This document shows positions 35,230 through 45,166 of a stretch of 64,000 nt of DNA, piece by piece. The notes under the pieces were generated by a model, which saw only the letters and a program-made list of their open reading frames with translations, made no database searches and was not told the origin of the DNA. The position numbers were made by a program, and so were the translations under genes. Position 1 is the first letter of the stretch, and every line of letters begins with the position of its first letter. The DNA lies in assembly GCA_009733575.1 (NCBI GenBank), contig ML769741.1, positions 1-64,000 of the forward strand, given 5' to 3'. Origin of the DNA: Gymnopus androsaceus JB14 (taxonomy: Eukaryota; Basidiomycota; Agaricomycetes; Agaricales; Omphalotaceae).

Positions 35230-36049
35230 TGGTATACTCTATTTTATAGATCAGCTTGGTGCTTCCATAATTCTACCAGATTTTGTTGATTCCAGCCCGT
35301 ACGTCATTTGCTATTACCGTCGAAAGTTTTGACGCGCGCGCGCATCGAATGCTTCTCACTGTGCAAGTCGACAATGATCGCGCGTCCCACCTACAACTAC
35401 GATATATAATCCCAGGCGCGTGTACTAACGGATAATTTTCTTTGATAGTTATTTATTTCAAACCAATTCACACCACAGCCCATTTGGCCTGGAACTCCTT
35501 CCAGAGACTCCACTAGCCGAAGTGAAAATAAAGCCATCTAATGAGCTTGGTGGTCCTTTGCATTAGCCAAATCAACCCATTCTATAGTAAGTAGCAATCC
35601 TAGACGCTCTCGTCTCCCTCCCGCCTCCTTCTGCAAGACCTTTCCAAATCGAACGAACGCAAAGATGACAGAACTGTTACGCACGCACATTGTCTGAATA
35701 CGGAACAGGATGTAACGAAATAAGAGATCCAATGGTTGAAGGAAATGCCTAGCTAGAAATTTCAACTCCAGCGAGAAGGCAAGCAGAACGCGACTGTCAT
35801 GTCGTACAAGTATGCAATTGGCGGAGGCCGCAGTGGAAATGATGGAACAACTGAGGACTCAGTGAGATTAATGGAAAAGCAGCCCATGGCTGCTAGTGAA
35901 CGACTCATTCAATGATTCATTCCCGACATTTCACAGAAGAAACAATTCGTTAATCGATGAATATTGTAATGGTATACACTGCAGCGCAGATTAATGATAC
36001 ATTGGGTTTCTTCAATAGTCCAAATTTCTCTTCAATCGCCTCCCTTTCT
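35230..36049. other. no gene recognised
   Basis: Nothing supportable beyond short reading frames. Around 35330-35345 there is a short CG repeat (GCGCGCGCGCA). Confidence 0.45.
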
Positions 36050-36599
36050 TCATGCTTTCCCTGCGGTCGCCCTCACCTCTCCCTTCTCTTGCATCTCGGG
36101 CTTGTGCGTCGCTTTACCGATCACCTATAAATGAAACAATTGCGATTAGGTCCAATATCAATGGCAGTAGAAGATCTCACCTTCTGCGTCTTCCCAACAA
36201 CTTTATCCATCATACTAGCCTTGCCAGATTTAGATTCTTCGCTAGCAATACCAGGACCAGGCAAGTCCCCGCCAACAACGTTCGGTTGTTCCTCGTGATG
36301 TCTCTCTTGTTTCTGGTTCTGCTCTGAACCAAGCTGCGAATGCGAATGCGTGTGCGAGTGCGAGTCCATGTCACTCTGATTTCCGAGTCCCATTCCGGCT
36401 GATCTCTAGCAAACTGCTCCTCGGTCCTCTCGTTCCAAGTGCTAGGCGTCCGTTCCATAGTCTCCGTGCTATAATCGACGGCGTTGACGCCTTTCTTCGC
36501 ACCGGGAAGAGGGTCGTTGGAGCTGTGGACATGATGTGTTGGGCGGATACCAGCGGCGGTGTCCATATCGGCGGAGGGGGTAAAGGTGGGAGTGGACAT
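36050..36599 (-). CDS. small hydrophilic stress-type protein (one frameshift)
   Basis: Exon 1 is 36181..36599 and exon 2 is 36050..36124 with a conventional intron. The N-terminus (TAAGIRPTHHVHSSNDPLPG, GVNAVDYSTETMERTP) and the C-terminal signature MDKVVGKTQK | VIGKATHKPEMQEKGEVR match a widespread basidiomycete family of Gly/His/Lys-rich hydrophilic proteins whose end resembles CsbD-like stress proteins. A His-Ser-rich patch is encoded by a short tandem repeat near 36345. One base is missing near 36395 (CCGGAATGG where CCGGGAATGG would keep frame), so the two halves lie in different frames. With that base it would be about 164 residues. Role: probably dehydration or general stress; no catalytic motif. 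Confidence 0.65.
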
Positions 36600-36922
36600 G
36601 ATGATTTGTGAATGAGAGTTAGTTTAAGGTAAGTTGTTATGGTTGATAGCTGTTGTGGGTGTTTATTCTGACCTTTTCGAGCAAGTTTATCGCTTTATAT
36701 ACTGTCTCGGCCTCAGGCGCGTGAATCCAAAGCGTCATAGGTTGATTTGGAGTCGTCATCGAAATGTGGAGCTCTGCAAGTGTTCTTGGCGGGTGACGAT
36801 TGGGGCAGAGTGATGTCATCGTCTGGTGTCAAAGCTGGACATACGCGCGCGTACTGGCGGAATACTATGGTGGGAGGGAAAATTGAGTTCTTGGATGATG
36901 AAAGCCTTCGTCAAAGCAATTG

Positions 36923-36951
36923 GGAAGGAAGGAAGGAAGGAAGGAAGGAAG
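36923..36951. repeat. (GGAA)n microsatellite
   Basis: Seven consecutive GGAA units, followed by ATTACACGGCATGG. This combination of a GGAAGG run and ATTACACG recurs at 29026-29123 (inverted) and 45320, so the microsatellite may mark the start of an interspersed repeat. Confidence 0.75.
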
Positions 36952-37037
36952 ATTTTATTACACGGCATGGTCCAAGATCTGAACGGCAATCGTACGCAAT
37001 TAGGAAATAACAAGCTCCAATAAACCTCATGAACAAC

Positions 37038-37129
37038 TCCCTGGTAGTATATCGGTTAGTACACGCGCTTGTCATTTCGGAAGGTGGATGTTTGCGCGCG
37101 AAAGCTGGGTTCGACTCCCAGCCAGGGAG
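37038..37129 (+). tRNA. tRNA-Asp (GTC), with intron
   Basis: Exons are identical to those of the tRNA-Asp at 9-105: acceptor TCCCTGG/CCAGGGA, discriminator G, T arm CTGGG-TTCGACT-CCCAG, anticodon GTC at 37071-37073. The intron (about 17 nt, TTCGGAAGGTGGATGTT) is shorter and unrelated in sequence to that of the first gene. It stands about 80 bases before a decayed tRNA relic and about 530 bases before coiled-coil paralogue E. Confidence 0.92.
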
Positions 37130-37211
37130 ATAATGGACAACATCTTTCCTTGCACGTTGTTTTTGTAGTTTGAAAAGGTACAGACACAAGTTCAAACGGA
37201 AATTAAGTAAC

Positions 37212-37296
37212 TTCCTGGAAGTACACTGCTTAGCTAGTACCTTCGCCTCTCAGCTTTGTGTGATTCAAGAAGCTGAGCTTCACTCCAGCTAAGGAG
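37212..37296 (+). pseudogene. tRNA-Asp relic
   Basis: Same degenerate type as the relics at 20119 and 29001: TTCCTGG at the 5' end, then TAGCTAGTACCTTCGCCTCTC, and GAAGCTGAGCTTCACTCC at the 3' side where the T arm should be. It is the only relic standing next to a working tRNA-Asp. Confidence 0.6.
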
Positions 37297-37655
37297 ATTT
37301 CTGGATACTGGTACCGTTTCTTTTTGGCCTTTGGATTGCTGAATTCGCACCCAAGCACCGACTTGCATCTCTTTGTTCGGATTGGGTGATTAAACAAGCA
37401 AGTACACCGCCGAGCGCAGAGCATACAGGCTTGTTAAGCGCCCCGGCTCACTTCTTTCCATCATCATCGTGAGCCTGTCCATTTACTTCGCATATTTAGT
37501 TCATTTCCTACTCAGATCGTGCTCTTCTAGTTTCAATCATTCCAGCGAACGCCTTAGCACCGGTAACAATGGGATCACAACAAACTGACCGATACTGTTT
37601 TAGGAAAGTCCTCGAGGAGTGGGTCCCAATTCATATGACCTGAGGGTTCTCTTCC

Positions 37656-39902
37656 ATGCAGCTACCACGACCAACGATGCCAGCCCCTTCCTTCCCTAAC
37701 GATGTCGAAACTAAAGTCTCTTTGGCTAAGGAGATTGCTATTGATATTGTTCGATCTTCAAGGAGAAGAACTGATCAGAGTACGAAGAGAGCTCGAAAAA
37801 GGCTCAGGTACGTTGCTTCTTAATTGATACCCTGGATCCCTGCGTCGATATATAGCACTCAAATTGTTTTCTTTCATGATTATTCAGAACCTCAACCAAG
37901 CCGCATTCGAGCTTATTCGTGCTACTGACCAACATGTGTCAGGGATGCAGAATGCCTTTCGTGGAAGGCACACGCAGATTTCGTCCCTTGAAGCGGTGAT
38001 AGTCAATCTGCAGCGCGAAAACGATTCTTCCCTTGGTGTCATTAGAAAACATTCGAGAAAGCATGCGAAAGTTTTGTGGATCGAGTTTCGTCGATTCTGA
38101 GACTCGATCTCCAAATTCGTCGTCTCTGAATCGACTCTGCCACAAGATCGTTTCGTTGACAATCACTCTGATTTGAAGGACTCGAATAAGTTGGATTCGA
38201 TTGCAGGAACGAGTCCGAAGTAGTGGACGGACAGGAAGATATGCATTAGCATTGATGACGAGTTGACAAAGGTGAATGGTTCTCTAAGATACAGATAATT
38301 ATGTACGGAACTGCTTATTCAACATCGAAGTCGCAGGTCAACCGAAAACATCTCCGACGTACTTGGAATCGTCTGAGGCTCAAGCACACGATTCACCAGT
38401 TAGTCCTCTTACCTCATGTTTTTTATATCATCCCCAAAGTAATTTTGCTAGCATTCCACTAATGCGTTGGTTAGCCCCGAAGAGCCTGTATCTCAATTCA
38501 GCAGATATAATGACTCTGAAGTTGAGATTTTGCGTCAGGATCTTGTCGATGCTGTCTCGCACGCGAACAACCTCCAGTATCATCTTGATGCAGCACTAGA
38601 GGCTAATGAGGCTCTTGAAGAGAAGGTTATGGAGCTTTCTAGTCAGGCTCAAGCTGCTCATTCCGAGTACGCAACACCTGTATTCCTTTTTACAATCCCA
38701 GCGACTAACCTCTGTCTTGCGGCTCATAGTAACGTGAAAGAAGAACATACGAACAACTCGTATGACGCTGGCGAGAAGCATGATTCAGCTTTGTTGGCGG
38801 ATGAACCTTCCACGTCGCTCAAAGATGTGGTCGTAGGACAACCTGATTCAATTCCCGCTGCTGTCCCGGTACCTCAAGCTACTCATGGTACTAGTGCAGA
38901 TGTCGTTGACTCTCCAAAGGTAAGAGCTACTACTCGTAATTTATGTCCTGGAGTTTAGTCTAACCATTGCACTTTCTAGAGTGCCATCGTGGATCAACCT
39001 AACTCACCAGTGGTCAATGATCGCAGTGGGTCCTTACCGCCTCCTACAAGTCATGTTAACAGCGAGGTGGGTAGAAAATCTATTCATTGGGGATTCGTGT
39101 GCTGAAAAGATCATTTTTCCAGAACACTGCTTCGAGCCTTACCGCAAACCCCCTACAACATAAATTTGTTTCAGCCATGTCTCTTTGCCACCCTATCAAT
39201 CTTGCGGGGCTGCCGACCAAAGCACCCGCGAGAATAACCCAAATGGACAAAATATGTTCCGAGGTAAAGCTGAACGACGACGAAATTGCATGGTAACATT
39301 GCTGAAATTCTTTGCGTTATAATTCTAACAGGTTATCGGTTACTCTCCAACGTTCTTGCAAGGATCTCTCAGGGGCAAGCTAATCATCAACTTGCACAAT
39401 CAAAACGGTGCAACCTTGATTGCAGTTTCAAAGGATGCTAATACGCTTTGCGAGCTTCTCACAAAAGAATTGAGTACACACTGGAAAAACACCTTTCTCG
39501 TGATGGAGGGCGGTCCCGGGGAAAGTAAAACCACCAAGCAATTGTATGTGCTAGTAGGTGAATATGCATACTGTGGAAGTTCGCCAAGTCAACTGGCATT
39601 GTCGGACTACAAGCTTCTTCCAGATGCAGTAAGTGTTCATTGCGCATGAGCTCTATCATACTCATTGTATGTGGTATGGGTTGTAGGCGAAAGATTTTAT
39701 TGTTTATTCGGCGAAGTCCCTTCGCCACGAGGAAATCAAGACGAAGCAACAACTCTTAGTGAGCCTTGTACAGCCAGGAGGAATAGTTGTTCATGGGATT
39801 ACTTTGGAGACTGTGAGGCCTAGGGAGGCTTTGGAACAGCTGGTAGCAGAGGAAGCTCGTCGACGGGGTGTTCTTCAGGTAACCAAAACTGGTGCCACTT
39901 GA
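37656..39902 (+). pseudogene. coiled-coil paralogue E (several frameshifts)
   Basis: All eight exons can be located in the same order as in A, starting from MQLPRPTMPAPSFPNDVETK. Exon 1 has an extra base near 37758 (GTTCGATCTTCAAGG), exon 2 an extra C near 38026 and more damage near 38200, so the coiled-coil part is unreadable in one frame. Exon 4 is open (38467-38915) and lacks the B/C deletion. The C-terminal domain is open across exon boundaries (IINLHNQNGATLIAVSKDAN; SPSQLALSDYKLLPDA; LVSLVQPGGIVVHGITLETV). It is a pseudogene, or a gene with several sequencing errors. It is the inverted counterpart of A. Confidence 0.75.
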
Positions 39903-40018
39903 ACGACTCTTTATCAGTACACTGGGCCTTCACGAATACCTAGTCTTAGGACGCGCGAAACAAGTACATACTATATATTGAATCATAAAATATTTGAATT
40001 CTAGATGAAGTACAGAAA

Positions 40019-40027
40019 TGATTGTGT
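40019..40027. other. empty insertion site of the 654-bp element
   Basis: TGATTGTGT here is the reverse complement of ACACAATCA. It lies in the right arm at the place corresponding to 16552-17223, with flanks matching on both sides (GTCTCATCGAAG on one, TTCTGTACTTCATCTAG-type sequence on the other) and no element. It fixes the boundaries of the insertion. Confidence 0.88.
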
Positions 40028-40352
40028 CGTCTCATCGAAGACTCTTTATGGTGCTTATATGAAATGGTCATTTTATCAGAGCTTGTATCTAAATACGGCT
40101 AGCGACCTATGGCTTTGCTTTTTGTACTATGTATCGGGAAGCCTTCCGTAAGTATAAGAACAAGGCTAGTAAAGGCACTAGGTAGATAAATATAATAAAG
40201 ACATTAAAAGACATCGATGCTACGAAGATGAGAAGTATTTAAATATAAAACACAATGTCCGAGTTGAATGTAATTATTAAACGAAGCAAGAAGACTAATA
40301 GATGAGGTCAGATACAAGGATAGATATGTATGAATAATGTGGCCACACACTT

Positions 40353-41199
40353 TTAAACAATTTCCATGCCATTGCTCACGCATCTCGCAGCAGCTTTGAA
40401 AATTTCTCCAGCAATCTTTACCTCCTCTTCGTCGCGGGGGGCATACAGGAGCACATACGAAGCTGGGACCCCTGCGCCACTTAAGCCATGGCGCTGGCCC
40501 CAGCCCTTGCTAATCACCTCCTTAGCATCGGCAGCAGAGAGGAGAACGTGACCGGATCCTTCAGATGTCAGATGAAAATGAGCAAGTTCTCCGTTGGTTG
40601 CCTTGCTCCAGGGCTGAACGGTAATATGCGGCTGCAGGAAGATAGCAGGACCGCGGCGCTCGAGCTTGGAAGTTTGGATGCACAGAATGTTGGAATTGGC
40701 GGCCACGATACTTTCGACAGTGGCCTCCTCGAGCTATCAAGTCCGTTTTAGTTTATGTGGCGATTAAGCTAGGCTGGGTTGTGTTACCTTCACGATCCTC
40801 TCATCGATCTGGATGGGATACTGTCTCTGGGGCGCAATGAACGGCGCGACTACTGGACGCGTGCCCTTTCTCTGCGGCAGTTCTCCGTGGATAAAGCGTG
40901 TTTGGGCAAGAAGTCCAGAGTTTGCCAGAACCACCAGGTCGTCGTATGGTGCGGTGCTGAGCTGCTCTTTGCTGAACAGGTACATGAACCAGTTCATGGT
41001 CCATCCGATGACATTTGCGGGTAGACCGCCTTTACCCATAGCAAGCCATTCCAAGTAGTTACGGCGGAAGCCAATGGAAAACAGGGATCGAGAGGCCGGC
41101 AGCCAGAGAAATAGTAAGTGCGTGCTGTCTGAGTACAGGTGGTAGCTGGATACTGGACAAGCTTCCAGTGAGCTTGTTCAATGCGTTGCTAGTAGCCAT
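40353..41199 (-). CDS. luciferase-domain protein, right copy (one frameshift near N-terminus)
   Basis: Exon 1 is 40788..41199 and exon 2 is 40353..40733. From ATG at 41199 the frame reads MATSNALNKLTGSLSSIQLP followed by a hydrophobic stretch (LTISLAAGLSIPVF), probably a membrane anchor. One extra base near 41088-41095 shifts frame before GFRRNYLEWLAMGKGGLPAN; from there the product is open to the end, including the domain core SEGSGHVLLSAADAKEVISK and the C-terminal APRDEEEVKIAGEIF. The family is the fungal luciferase domain (PF17648-type), present in many non-luminous fungi; its reaction is unknown and the name does not imply light. With the frameshift removed it would be about 263 residues. 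Confidence 0.75.
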
Positions 41200-41510
41200 G
41201 ATCGTGCAGAGATGATTGGTACGAAGAAGCAGAAAGATGGCGCTTGAGATGTTCTTGGAGAGTTCTTATAGTCTAGAGAATCAGGTCATTCGGAGATAGG
41301 ATGGGAGTTCTGAACAAGTTGAAGTAATATTGGCTGACTACGTCAACTTTTTCCCGCATATCCGTCCCGGTCAACGGATTCTTCCGTTCATACTATGCCG
41401 CTAAAACTTGTCCTCCGAGTGTAAATTTGTCTCAATACCTGACTCAAACTTTGACTACTCACGCACGCAAACCCCCTACGCCCTCAAAAGAAACACTTGA
41501 ACTTGAATCA

Positions 41511-42624
41511 TTCAAAGAGTTTTACGCGCGAGCTTGGGCGGCAGGCGGAATCTAGCCGGGCGGGTTCCGATATTCATTATCATTATCTCATAATCTACAG
41601 TTTCGAAGAAGCTCAAGCAGAAGATTCGACAAGTCGAAAAGGAAGTGAGAATGGCACGACGAAATTCGACGAGAACGACGACCATGGAGTGGTCGTTGAG
41701 CGCCTGCCATGAGGCTCGGACATGAGGTTGACAAGCGAGAGCTTCCGAAACGGACCCGAAGAATAGGATTTTGAATGTCAGACTCAAACGCTGGCTCAAC
41801 AAAGTCCTTGGGAAGAGATTCCGCCCTTCGCTGTCGTGGAGGATCGGCGAGTGTGACGGAAACAAGTGGGTTGTGGTAGAGTGAAAGGACAACGTCTGTG
41901 AAATCATCAGGAGAGGTTTTTGCTTTCTAGATCTTAGTCTTTCGAGGTCAAGGTTCCCAGGTAAAGATTATTGTCCAAACCAGGTTCATATAGTTCGTGT
42001 AATTTATCTACCTATCTATGGTAACAACATCTAGCCGATGCTTACGAACACTAAGTAGACAAAATTAAATCGAGTACACTTGTCATACATACGAGGCCTT
42101 CATGAATCTAGGTTGAACGTGTTAGAAAATGCTAGGAACAGACGCAGATGAATAACCATGAAGGAAGAACTGCAAGAAGCGCAAAATTAAAAGAGTAGAT
42201 ATAATTTAGCGCTGGTTACGACGCGTCGCGTCACGTCACGTCTCGTGAAAGATTATTTGACAGAAACATCTGTTTCCTAGATTGATCAAGGACGTACAGA
42301 ATACACTGTATAACGACTTATATGTTCATCGTATTTTTCAATATTTGTCAATATCAAGTTGTAGGTGGATGTGTACGTAGCCTTCCCTAAGCAGACTCAA
42401 ATACACATTGACGGATCCTACGGATGAGTATATATAGAACGTTTTACAACTCACCTCGACTGGACCAACGATCGACGCGTCCATGTTCTCCTTGAGCTCA
42501 AGAATTTCATCGAAAGCGTCAGTGTGTGGGTACTTATATTCAAGTACAAGTAAGTATACAATTTAATGATAAATGAACCAGTTCGGTGGCACGGGTTATC
42601 GTTACAGCTTGGCCAAAAAGCAAT
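41511..42624. other. no gene; relic of peroxidase 3' flank at 42195-42270
   Basis: The tract at about 42195-42270, read on the minus strand, matches the peroxidase downstream region (14890-14975), including TCTTTCACGA, a GACGCGACGCGTCGTAACC core and CAGCGCTAAATTATA. So the right arm once extended towards a peroxidase gene that is no longer present. The remaining bases show only short reading frames, with one minus-strand frame of 131 codons (41512..41907) that lacks coding character. Confidence 0.55.
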
Positions 42625-45166
42625 TCAGCGAATAAAAATAGCGTCAAACGCATCACTCCTCCAACCTTCCTTCTTTTTCTCTTCACTCCGCTTCGCCTCA
42701 ACCCTGTCCTTGAAACTCTTCCCTTTCTCCAATCCCACCTTTCCCCCTTCCTTACCTGAATCGACTATGCTCTTAGCCTGACCATCGCTTGTACCGCCAG
42801 TCCCACTTCCATCGCGGGGTTCAGTGAATTTACTCTTGGGCCCATGTTTATCCCCATCCAAAAGCATCGGCTCACTCCCAATCGCAAACGCCTTATCCGT
42901 CCTCGAATCATCCTTCACAACTCCATGTCCAACCATGAACCATCCAGTGAGTGGACCAGGCAACTGTCGCAGCTTTCCGATCTCACTCCATATCCCACCA
43001 GCGTACGCGACACTCGTTGGGGCACCACCATCTTTCAGGACCTTGGCTCGTTGGTGCGTATCGTATGCCGTGAAATCAAGGAAATCGACAAAGAGATTCA
43101 CATTCTGCTCCAACGCCGTCTGTAGTGCTTCTCGAAACTTGGTTTTGAAGATAGGTTTGAACGCAGATATAAGGATGGGATGGTTCGACTTGCTGATCTT
43201 CAAATCGATGTCTTTCGCCACCTGAACATTCACCTTCTCCACCTTGAAGAACCGTTTCGACTTTTCCCGTTCCGAATGTGCAGATGTGGGTAGCAGGGAT
43301 AGCGAGATCTCCATGTCCACACCTTTGGGTGGGATTTTCACATCGAGTAAGCCCGTGAATGTGCTGGGTTGAAGTTTACTGCTGCTCTCCTTGTCGTGGT
43401 AATAGAACGAGACAGCGTTCAAGTCGAGTTGGATGGATTGGATTGAAATTTGTGTCGTGCCTGACACGCTCGTCTGTGCATCCGTGCCTGGTTGATTTTG
43501 GGCAATGTCGATGTCTGCACTCTGTTTGATGTGGGCATGACCTGGAATGAGCCGGAGGGACGATATGTCGGCATGCTCAAAGACGAATTCTGTTTGAGGA
43601 TCGGTGTATTCGGTCCTGGGGGGATTTATTAGCAAAGAATCCTAAAGAGCGCATGGGGAAAGACCTGCCTGGGAAGAGGAATACCCTTGAACAGACTGAT
43701 GAATCGAGGGAGGTAGACATCCAGGAGATCGTGCCAGATCCACGAGGTCGATGTGAACGACGCCAGGCCTGTCGACCCAATAATATCCTTCGCTGCTTCG
43801 GCAATCGTCTTCCCTAACGCAACATGAGCGTCAGCCAGACGACGGAAGTCGGGATCATTCCTCATCCCTTGCTGGTACTGATCCAGCTCTCCCTTCAGCC
43901 TCTTCACGGCCTGCAGATATTCCTGCCTCTTCCCCTCTCCCTCGTCTCCCGCAAGAAGACCAGAGCTCCTTGGCACGTCTCTGAAGATCATCACTTGTCC
44001 GCCGGCTTTCTTCGGAATCATAGTAGTCGACGTTCTCGATGTTATGTTGAGCATAGACAAGGTAAGCATCAACGAAGTTGCGAAGCTCTTCGTCGGATCG
44101 AATTCGCATACTAGTATCGTCGAACTGCTTTGAGAACATCTGAGAGGGACTTGCCACCAGCGCAAGCGCTCCACAAAAGTTCGAAGCAGCTTGATGGCAG
44201 TGGATAGATGACCGGAGGGATCCTCGACAAAAGTGTCGAGAGTGACAGCCTCTGACGATGAAGAGGGCTTGGCCAACCACTTGCGAGTCAGACCGAATAT
44301 GGTGCGGACGGCAGACTGGTACTCCTTGTCGTCTTGCGAGCGACGAATGATCTGGTTAGACATCAGTGCGAGATATTGGGTGCAGGGTTGTAAAAAGACG
44401 AACATTATCCAGCGTATCTGAAAGCCTATCCCGACTCTTCCCGGCGTATTCCTTGCCAGCATTGGTAGTAAGCTGACCCCCCTTGATAGTCTTAGAGCCA
44501 ACCTCTTTGACTACATCCATAGTTCTCTCGAATTTCTCCTTCGGATCCGTGCTTCCATCTTGATGCTCCTCCAATGCGGGGAGACCTAGCCCATCTCGTT
44601 TACCATCCTCCACCTCAGCATCAGTCTCTCTCAGCTTCTCCTTCACTTGGGCCGCTTGATGCTCGACAGATTCAGCGGTGTCCGCAAGCCCCAAACGAAT
44701 GAACGAAGCGATGTCCTCGAAGACGGAAGACCCAGCGAGGAAAACGTGGACCAGGGTGCTGAGAGCGGCGGAGAGAGCCTGGGCATCAGAACGGCCTTCG
44801 TCGACTGGGGCCTGCAGATCTCCTTGGACCTTTACATCTCCAGATTGTGCCCCTTGAGCAAGGTCGTAAATCGCCTGTTGGAGTATGTCGTCGCCTAACC
44901 AGTCTCGATCAGACACATCCAATGGAGATGGTGATACCACACTTACCATTTTTGCTCTCGCCCAGAGCCTTGTAAGCTTCGATGATGTTGCGAACGTCAG
45001 TGGCGATCTGAATTCCATGGGGGCTGAGTTTGCCTTCGTTTGGCGTGTGAGCTTCGATTTGGATGAGGTTCGATTGTAACAGCGATTCAACGGATTTGTT
45101 GATTTGTTGTTGAGAGGGGAGTTTTCCAGCAGCAAAAGCTCCAAGTACAGCAGAGTATTGATCCAT
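42625..45166 (-). CDS. HAM1-like protein (three frameshifts in exon 3)
   Basis: Four exons: 44947..45166, 44404..44894, 43669..44351, 42625..43615. The N-terminal part (FAAGKLPSQQQINKSVESLL, then an acidic helical region) and the C-terminal part (DISSLRLIPGHAHIKQSADI; TFTGLLDVKIPPKGVDMEIS; WSEIGKLRQLPGPLTGW) are those of the fungal HAM1-like N- and C-terminal domains. The family is large, cytosolic or membrane-associated, with a lipid-binding-type C-terminal fold, and is tied by name to hyphal fusion. The last intron begins with GC (CCCAG|GCAGGT) and joins to give PRTEY. Exon 3 holds an extra C near 44165, an extra G near 44114 and a third shift near 43965; each is a single base in otherwise perfectly family-like sequence. 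Confidence 0.8.

Larger units (their letters stand above)
26271..35230. repeat. tandem direct repeat, unit 2
   Basis: Second copy of the block at 17280-26270 with the order gene C, tRNA relic, gene D, relic P2, F-box relic F2. It differs by an insertion into the tRNA relic (29026-29123) and a small AT-rich insertion at 28751-28821. Confidence 0.85.
37212..41510 (-). repeat. right arm of the large inverted duplication
   Basis: Mirror image of 15240-20204: tRNA relic, coiled-coil gene (plus strand), luciferase-domain gene (minus strand) and its upstream flank. The spacer between the arms is about 17 kb and contains the tandem units. The flank beyond the luciferase gene ends near 41510; a further piece at 42195-42270 matches the peroxidase 3' flank at 14890-14970. 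Confidence 0.85.

Noticed and set aside
36923..36951. CRISPR-like or satellite array
   Set aside because: It is a simple seven-unit GGAA microsatellite without spacers.
41512..41907. Minus-strand reading frame of 131 codons
   Set aside because: No family resemblance, no splice partner, odd composition, and it crosses the end of the inverted-arm homology at 41510.
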